DNA from: Campylobacteraceae bacterium
GTDB lineage: Bacteria > Campylobacterota > Campylobacteria > Campylobacterales > Sulfurovaceae
Assembly (NCBI GenBank): GCA_027066355.1
Contig: JAMONW010000110.1
Span: 1-9,349, forward strand
Length of the DNA: 9,349 bases
Direction of reading: 5' to 3'
Position 1 is the stretch's first letter; every line of letters starts with the position of its first letter. The notes below the pieces were generated by a model. That model was not told the origin of the DNA, searched no databases, and saw only the letters and a program-made list of their open reading frames with translations. Of the stretch, positions 5,482-9,349 are shown piece after piece. A program made the translations under genes and the position numbers.

Positions 5482-6526
5482 TTTTAACTATGTTTTCCAC
5501 CTATCACATATAGATTTAGATGGCTATGGATGCCAATATTTAACAACAAAAGTCTTTAAAGATATTAAGTGCTACAATGCAAATTATGGGGCAGAAGTAA
5601 CAGAGCGCTTAAGCGAAATTTACGATAATATTAAGAGTTTAAAAGTAAATCAAGAGTTAAAACCACTAATTTTAATTACAGATTTAAACCTAACAACAAA
5701 AGAGGCAAATGCCCTTGAAAAAGAGGCTCTTAAACTTGGAGCTAAAATTGTTTTGCTAGATCACCACGGCACAGGTAAAAATGCAAGTGAAAAATTTGCT
5801 TGGTATTATCTTGATACTACAAAGTGTGCAACTACAATTACATACAATTGGTTAAGAGAGCAGTTCTCTTTTGATAAAAATGAAGAGTATAGAGCTATTG
5901 TAGAGGCAATTAATGCAATTGATATTTGGGTAGATAGTAGCAAATATTTTGATTATGGAAGAGTATTGCTTGGAATGATAAGTGGCGCTAGGGAAGTAAA
6001 TAGAGTTGTATTTGCCAATGAAGATAGAGAGTATAAATTACACTTAATTGAAGAAGCAAAAAATATTTTAGATAAAACAAGCCTAGATGAAGCACCAATA
6101 GAGCTTGATGATAAATTACACTTTATTAAAAAAGATTTCTTTAAAGGCTTAAAAAACGATACTAAAGATAACTTGGTAGCTAGTTTTGTAACAAATATTT
6201 TAACTAAAAATAAAGAAGATATGAGTGTAATATTTAATGGCAAAAAAGGAATTTTAACATACTCAACCGGCAACACTTCATTAATTGGAAACAACTTTTT
6301 AGTTGAAAATGAGGATTTTGATTTTTATATGGATGTGAACTCTCGTGGAGGCTTTAGTTTGCGCAGTAATAACAAAGTAGATGTTTCTAAAATGGCTGAT
6401 ATAATTGGCAATGGCGGAGGGCATCCAAACGCAAGTGGTGGAAAGATAGAAAACTACAAAGATAACTTTGTATATGCTAAATTTAGAGAGTTTGTGCAAG
6501 ATTATTTAAACTCAAAGGAGGGTTAA
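5471..6526 (+). CDS. DHH/DHHA1 family phosphoesterase (nanoRNase NrnA-like)
   Basis: 351 residues with the complete DHH catalytic set: HIDLDG (13-18), TDLNLT (70-75, Asp71), LLDHHGTG (95-102) and the fourth acidic motif AIDIW (149-153, Asp151). The C-terminal DHHA1 domain carries GNGGGHPNASGG (313-324), which binds the substrate backbone. These enzymes are Mn-dependent phosphodiesterases. The closest well-known relatives degrade oligoribonucleotides and pAp (NrnA) or cyclic dinucleotides (GdpP, which has extra domains absent here). A cytoplasmic nanoRNase role is likely but not certain. Its ATG (5471) lies inside the end of rrf2 (11-nt overlap) and its stop overlaps the dUTPase ATG by one base, which implies coupled translation. 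No signal peptide or membrane segment is present. Confidence 0.9.
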   Translation: MSDDFNYVFHLSHIDLDGYGCQYLTTKVFKDIKCYNANYGAEVTERLSEIYDNIKSLKVNQELKPLILITDLNLTTKEANALEKEALKLGAKIVLLDHHGTGKNASEKFAWYYLDTTKCATTITYNWLREQFSFDKNEEYRAIVEAINAIDIWVDSSKYFDYGRVLLGMISGAREVNRVVFANEDREYKLHLIEEAKNILDKTSLDEAPIELDDKLHFIKKDFFKGLKNDTKDNLVASFVTNILTKNKEDMSVIFNGKKGILTYSTGNTSLIGNNFLVENEDFDFYMDVNSRGGFSLRSNNKVDVSKMADIIGNGGGHPNASGGKIENYKDNFVYAKFREFVQDYLNSKEG

Positions 6527-7188
6527 TGAGTAAAATTTTAACTATGTTAGAGCTACAACAAAGCCTTAACGATAATACCAACGGAGAGGGCTGGGAGAGA
6601 GGCTTAACAAAACAGGGCAAAATTATTAATTGGAAAAGATGTATCTATTTAGAGAGTGCTGAACTTATAGAGAGCTACCCATGGAAACACTGGAAAAATA
6701 TTGATGCTAAAGTAGATAGAGAAAATGTTAAAATTGAGCTTGTTGATATTTGGCACTTTGTAATGAGCGAGGCTCTAAGAGTTGCTAAATTAGATGGAGT
6801 TGATATTGCTAATTTATCAAGCGAGGTAGAAGAGTTAGTAAATCAAGCAGATGCAAAGCAATTAGATGATTACTACAAAGAAATTGAGAGTATTGAGAGT
6901 TTTATACAAGAGCTATTTTGTAACTTTGAATTAAAGCAATTTATTGTTAGTTTTATAACTCTCTCAAAAGAGCTTGGTTTAGAGCTTGATGAGCTTTACA
7001 AACTATACTTAGGCAAAAATATCTTAAATAAATTTCGCCAAGACCACGGCTATAAAGATGGAAGCTATATTAAAATATGGAATGGCAAAGAGGACAATGT
7101 AGTTATGCAAGAGATATTAGATGCAAATGCTAATATAGATGCAAATGGCTTGTATGAAGAGCTTGAAGAGAGATATAAGTTAGCTTAA
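6526..7188 (+). CDS. dut: Dimeric all-alpha dUTP diphosphatase
   Basis: 220 residues of the all-alpha NTP pyrophosphatase superfamily, the type of dUTPase known from Campylobacter jejuni and trypanosomatids and unrelated to the trimeric E. coli enzyme. It hydrolyses dUTP (and dUDP) to dUMP, keeping uracil out of DNA and supplying thymidylate synthesis. The Mg-binding motifs are ExxE at Glu43-Glu46 (LESAELIES) and ExxD at Glu71-Asp74 (IELVDIWHF). GEGWERGLTKQGKIINWKR (20-38; key residues W23, N35, W36) forms the nucleotide-binding start. Later conserved parts include KNILNKFRQDHGYKDG. ATG at 6526 overlaps the DHH stop (TAATG), with AAAGGAGG at 6514-6521. It is the last gene of the Rrf2 operon; the repeats at 7231-7345 follow it. 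Confidence 0.93.
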   Translation: MSKILTMLELQQSLNDNTNGEGWERGLTKQGKIINWKRCIYLESAELIESYPWKHWKNIDAKVDRENVKIELVDIWHFVMSEALRVAKLDGVDIANLSSEVEELVNQADAKQLDDYYKEIESIESFIQELFCNFELKQFIVSFITLSKELGLELDELYKLYLGKNILNKFRQDHGYKDGSYIKIWNGKEDNVVMQEILDANANIDANGLYEELEERYKLA

Positions 7189-7230
7189 ACCAAGAATATT
7201 CATTTTAAATAAATGCTTTAAGGCAAAATC

Positions 7231-7262
7231 TAATTTTAGCACGAACAAATTTGTTTGTTCAG
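7231..7262 (+). repeat. 32-bp direct repeat, copy 1, with hairpin
   Basis: This segment and 7314-7345 are the same in 29 of 32 bases; the first 22 are identical and both end in GTTCAG. Copy 1 contains the hairpin GAACAAA-TTTG-TTTGTTC (7243-7260, 7-bp stem). It lies in the non-coding gap after dut. Confidence 0.8.
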
Positions 7263-7272
7263 CTTCTTGGAA

Positions 7273-7290
7273 ACCAGAACTTGTTCTGGT
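7273..7290. repeat. 18-bp mini-palindrome with TTGGAA and AAAA flanks
   Basis: ACCAGAAC (7273-7280) pairs with GTTCTGGT (7283-7290) around TT. It is preceded by TTGGAA (7267-7272) and followed by CAAAAA. The same flanks occur around the palindromes at 8812-8829 (minus orientation) and 8860-8877, though the stems differ in sequence. It lies between the two copies of the 32-bp repeat. Confidence 0.7.
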
Positions 7291-7313
7291 CAAAAAGGTA
7301 TTACGGAGAAGTT

Positions 7314-7345
7314 TAATTTTAGCACGAACAAATTTCTGCGTTCAG
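7314..7345 (+). repeat. 32-bp direct repeat, copy 2
   Basis: Second copy of the repeat at 7231-7262, 83 nt downstream. Three substitutions (7336-7339, CTGC instead of GTTT) reduce the hairpin to a GAAC/GTTC stem of 4 bp. It ends 43 nt before the thioredoxin-like gene. A TATAAA at 7362-7367 just after it may be that gene's -10 box, with no clear -35. Confidence 0.8.
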
Positions 7346-7388
7346 TTATATAAAACAACATTATAAAAACTTTTTAAAAGGAGTAAAT

Positions 7389-7793
7389 ATGAAAAGAGTA
7401 TTAAAAATTTTACCATTTATCTTAATTATAACTTTTTTTTCTGCATGTTCAAACTCTCAACCCACACCTCAAGCAAAGCTAGATAGTAACAAAGTAATAA
7501 TTTACGATATTAAACGCAAAGGTTGCCCAGCGTGTGCATATCAAGAGAGAGTATTTAGGGTGCCAGAAGTAAAAGAGCTTTTAGATAAATATTGCCAAAT
7601 AATTTATGTAGATGTAAGTGAGCAAGATAAATTACCAAAGAAATGGATGCACACCCACAAAACACCAACAGTTCACTTTGTGGATGCTAATAACAATAAG
7701 CTAATTCCTAGCATTGGTAGTGTATATCCTTATGAGTTTAGAGATGCTATTTTAAAAGCAAAAGCAGAGCTAGACAAAAGAGCTAAGAAGTAA
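7389..7793 (+). CDS. Thioredoxin-fold lipoprotein with CPAC motif
   Basis: 134 residues. A lipoprotein signal peptide (MKRVLKILPFILIITF, lipobox FSAC, Cys20) is followed by a Pro/Gln-rich linker (22-30) and a thioredoxin-like domain. The redox motif is GCPAC (Cys46-Pro-Ala-Cys49), and the cis-proline loop is KTPTVHF (Pro93), as the fold requires. The gap between motif and cis-Pro is typical of DUF953/SoxW-like and thioredoxin_2-type periplasmic proteins. It is probably a membrane-anchored periplasmic thiol-disulfide oxidoreductase or reductant carrier; its partner is unknown and no Dsb, cytochrome-maturation or sox gene lies nearby. AAAAGGAG at 7376-7383 supports the ATG at 7389. It is transcribed alone and converges on the EamA gene with one base between the stops. 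Confidence 0.85.
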   Translation: MKRVLKILPFILIITFFSACSNSQPTPQAKLDSNKVIIYDIKRKGCPACAYQERVFRVPEVKELLDKYCQIIYVDVSEQDKLPKKWMHTHKTPTVHFVDANNNKLIPSIGSVYPYEFRDAILKAKAELDKRAKK

Positions 7794-7802
7794 ACTACTT
7801 CT
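7786..7802. terminator. Shared hairpin at convergent stop codons
   Basis: AGAAGTA (7786-7792) and TACTTCT (7796-7802) form a 7-bp stem with loop AAC. It spans the TAA of the thioredoxin-like gene (7791-7793) and the TAG of the EamA gene (7797-7795, minus). A bidirectional terminator is plausible, but neither side has a clear U-run (plus-strand tail GCTTTGGC), so strength is doubtful. Confidence 0.35.
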
Positions 7803-8685
7803 GCTTTGGCAAAATTACTAATAAACCCGCAATTACAATACTAATCATTCCCATTATTGTCCAAAAATCTGGGAATTTATCACCCAAAGCAGTGCCAATT
7901 AAAACAGCAAATAGTATTTGAGTGTATGTTATTGTGCCTACAATTCCAGCTTTTGTTAGGGAGTATGCCTTTGTCATTAAAAGTTGCGATATTGTAGCAC
8001 TAACTCCTACAATTACAATATATATCCAATCTTCTGCTTTTGGCATAGCAAATTTTGCTATTAAAAAATCTAAGCCTTTTGCAGGAGTAACAAACTCAGC
8101 CAAAATCATTAAAATAATTGGTCCAATTGTGCCTATTGCCATAAATGAAAGAGCAATTTGGCGTGTATCGTAATAATTTTTAAGCTCTCTAATAGATGTA
8201 TAAGCCAAAGCTGCGCCAATACCTGAAAATATTCCAAGCATATCATATTTGCTTAGGCTAAAGCCATCTGGCTTTGCAATTAAAACTATACCTACAAATC
8301 CAAATATCAAAGCCAAAATAGCACTCTTTGGTAACTTTTCTCCAAGAAATAGCCATGCAAAAAATGCTAAAAATAGAGGTGAAGTTTTATTATAAGTAAC
8401 AGCCACTCCAAGTGGAATATGCGCCATTAGATAAAAGTATGCAAGTAGGGCTAAAAAACCAATAAATCCACGAAAAAAGAGCAAAAGTGGCTTTCCACCT
8501 TTAGATTTAGTAGGGTGGGTAAAAAGTGCAGTTAAAATAATTGCCACTCCAAATACATTCCTAAAAAAAGTAACTTCAAGAGGAGGCAAACTTTGCGCCA
8601 AAACCTTAGCTGCTCCACCCATTAAAGCAAATGTAAGCGAAGAGAGTAACATCAGCAAAATTCCACGGTCTATTGATTTTAACAC
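7795..8685 (-). CDS. EamA/DMT-family transporter
   Basis: 296 residues with about ten transmembrane helices arranged as two EamA repeats (roughly 10-140 and 150-290), the normal size for drug/metabolite transporters of the RhaT/YdcZ/SAM-carrier type. PLEVTFFRN (34-42) and the segment GVAVTYNKTSPLFLAFFAWLFLGEK (key residues YNKTSP and GEK, near 93-117) are typical of the first repeat. The second repeat has TKAGIVGTITYTQILFAVLIG. The substrate cannot be predicted within this family. The start is GTG at 8685, chosen because AAAAAAGGT (8698-8691) lies 5 nt before it; the next in-frame Met is residue 12, inside the first helix. No operon partner is seen; it converges on the thioredoxin-like lipoprotein gene. 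Confidence 0.88.
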   Translation of the reverse strand: MLKSIDRGILLMLLSSLTFALMGGAAKVLAQSLPPLEVTFFRNVFGVAIILTALFTHPTKSKGGKPLLLFFRGFIGFLALLAYFYLMAHIPLGVAVTYNKTSPLFLAFFAWLFLGEKLPKSAILALIFGFVGIVLIAKPDGFSLSKYDMLGIFSGIGAALAYTSIRELKNYYDTRQIALSFMAIGTIGPIILMILAEFVTPAKGLDFLIAKFAMPKAEDWIYIVIVGVSATISQLLMTKAYSLTKAGIVGTITYTQILFAVLIGTALGDKFPDFWTIMGMISIVIAGLLVILPKQK

Positions 8686-8754
8686 TTTTTACCTTTTTTA
8701 AAATTTGATTGCAATTGTATCTAACTAAGCTTGTATGTAATTTTTATTCCAGGA

Positions 8755-8774
8755 AGCAATGTTTCAATCTTGCT
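8755..8774 (+). repeat. Degenerate mini-palindrome
   Basis: AGCAA (8755-8759) pairs with TTGCT (8770-8774), with an interrupted inner stem. Two base changes would make it the same palindrome as 8860-8877 (CAAGGTTT/AAACCTTG type), so it looks like a decayed copy. It is preceded by CAGGA. Confidence 0.45.
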
Positions 8775-8811
8775 AGAAGTTTGGTGCTTTCTTGGGGATG
8801 GCAAATTTTAT

Positions 8812-8877
8812 CCGAGGTTGAAACCTCGGTTCCAAAGGTGCTAAGGTTTTTCTTTGGAAGCAAGGTTTAAACCTTGC
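8812..8877. repeat. REPIN-like pair of inverted mini-palindromes
   Basis: CCGAGGTT-GA-AACCTCGG (8812-8829) and the fully self-complementary GCAAGGTTT-AAACCTTGC (8860-8877) lie head to head. Between them TTCCAAAG (8830-8837) and CTTTGGAA (8852-8859) form an 8-bp inverted repeat around 14 nt. Each palindrome thus has TTTGGAA on its inner side and AAAA-rich sequence outside (ATAAAA on minus for the left, CAAAA on plus for the right). This is the layout of REPINs, pairs of REP sequences that RAYT transposases can mobilise in trans. No transposase is present here. Confidence 0.65.
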
Positions 8878-8921
8878 CAAAATATTGGTTTCTAAAGTAT
8901 TAGCTTTTTTACAAAGTAAAA

Positions 8922-8950
8922 TTACAATATAACTAAGCTTTTGGTATAAT
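8922..8950 (+). promoter_or_regulatory. Promoter of argD
   Basis: TTACAA (8922-8927), a 17-nt spacer and TATAAT (8945-8950), with TGG before the -10 giving an extended -10 (TGGTATAAT). The start would be near 8957, about 24 nt before the ATG. I see no clear ARG-box-like operator. Confidence 0.75.
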
Positions 8951-8980
8951 AAGTAAAAATTTAAAATTGGGATAAAATAG

Positions 8981-9349
8981 ATGAATTTAGAAAATATGGA
9001 CAAAGAGTATGTGCTTCACTCTTACGGGCGCAACAACACTAGTTTTGTAAAGGGTGATGGTGCCAAGCTTTATGATAGTGAGGGTAAAGAGTATATAGAT
9101 TTTGGTAGTGGTATTGGGGTTTGTAGTGTTGGGCATGGGAACAAAGAGTTAGCAGATGCAATTTGTGAACAAGCAAGGGAGTTAATTCATACATCTAACC
9201 TTTGGTTAATAGAGCCTCAGGCGAAGTTGGCTAAAAGAGTTGTAGAGCTTAGTGGGTTTGATATGAGGCTCTTTTTTGCAAACTCTGGTGCAGAGGCAAA
9301 TGAGGGGGCTTTAAAGATTGCTAGAAAGTATGGGCAAATTAACTTTAGT
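8981..9349 (+). CDS. argD: Acetylornithine aminotransferase, 5' part (runs off the window)
   Basis: The first 123 codons of a class III, PLP-dependent aminotransferase; the frame is open to the last base and about two thirds of the gene lies outside. ArgD converts N-acetylglutamate semialdehyde and glutamate to N-acetylornithine and 2-oxoglutarate in arginine synthesis, and often also serves the lysine branch. Evidence: SYGRNNTSFVKGDGAKLYD (key residues GDG and LYD, 25-32), YIDFGSGIGVCSVGHG (38-53), TSNLWLIEPQ (71-80) and the PLP phosphate-binding FFANSGAEANE (98-108). The PLP lysine is beyond the edge. ATG at 8981 follows a weak GGGAT; Met6 is a possible alternative but has no better ribosome site. 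Close relatives (ornithine or succinylornithine aminotransferases) share these motifs, so the substrate call rests on overall resemblance to ArgD. Confidence 0.88.
   Translation, partial: MNLENMDKEYVLHSYGRNNTSFVKGDGAKLYDSEGKEYIDFGSGIGVCSVGHGNKELADAICEQARELIHTSNLWLIEPQAKLAKRVVELSGFDMRLFFANSGAEANEGALKIARKYGQINFS

Noticed and set aside
7231..7345. Possible CRISPR array
   Set aside because: There are only two copies, spaced 83 nt apart start to start, with a palindrome between them. There is no regular repeat-spacer pattern and no cas gene.
8773..9003. Minus-strand 76-codon frame upstream of argD
   Set aside because: It reads through the palindromes and the argD promoter and start. Its translation is low-complexity with no domain or ribosome site.

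Overview
The window is AT-rich, and its gene content (S15, grpE-dnaK, dimeric dUTPase, ArgD, DHH phosphoesterase) is most like a Campylobacterota (epsilonproteobacterial) chromosome. I cannot name a genus from the sequence alone. No phage, CRISPR, IS or plasmid gene is present.

Layout, left to right. (1) Positions 17-1480 hold a compact metal-efflux operon: a promoter overlapped by a CsoR/RcnR-type operator, an SO_0444-type (ArsP_1 fold) permease that starts at TTG, a directly abutting CsoR/RcnR/FrmR-family repressor, and a strong hairpin terminator. (2) Positions 1486-1765, minus strand, hold a small glycine-zipper lipoprotein with an extended -10 promoter. (3) Positions 1851-4403, minus strand, hold grpE-dnaK behind a consensus sigma70 promoter. 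Neither hrcA nor a CIRCE element is visible. (4) Positions 4404-4657 are non-coding and contain AT-rich repeats, two plus-strand promoter-like sequences and an ATTCCC-N8-GGGAAT palindrome. (5) rpsO (minus) diverges from an Rrf2-DHH-dUTPase operon (plus, 5074-7188) whose genes overlap. (6) Positions 7189-7388 are non-coding, with a 32-bp direct repeat and hairpins. A lipoprotein with a thioredoxin-like CPAC motif follows. (7) A minus-strand EamA/DMT transporter converges on it, the two stop codons lying in one shared hairpin. (8) Positions 8686-8980 are non-coding, with three short palindromes, and end in a good promoter for argD, which runs off the right edge.

Functionally this is mostly housekeeping: proteostasis (GrpE/DnaK), translation (S15), nucleotide hygiene (dUTPase and a nanoRNase-like DHH enzyme, apparently under an Fe-S-type Rrf2 regulator) and arginine biosynthesis. 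The accessory part is the metal-efflux operon.

The points most worth a second look are: the repressor, which seems to lack the family's usual Cys and His ligand positions; a family of mini-hairpins sharing TTGGAA and AAA flanks while their stems differ, two of them arranged head to head like a REPIN; and the translationally coupled Rrf2-DHH-dUTPase operon. I see no clear evidence of a wholly new multi-gene system.
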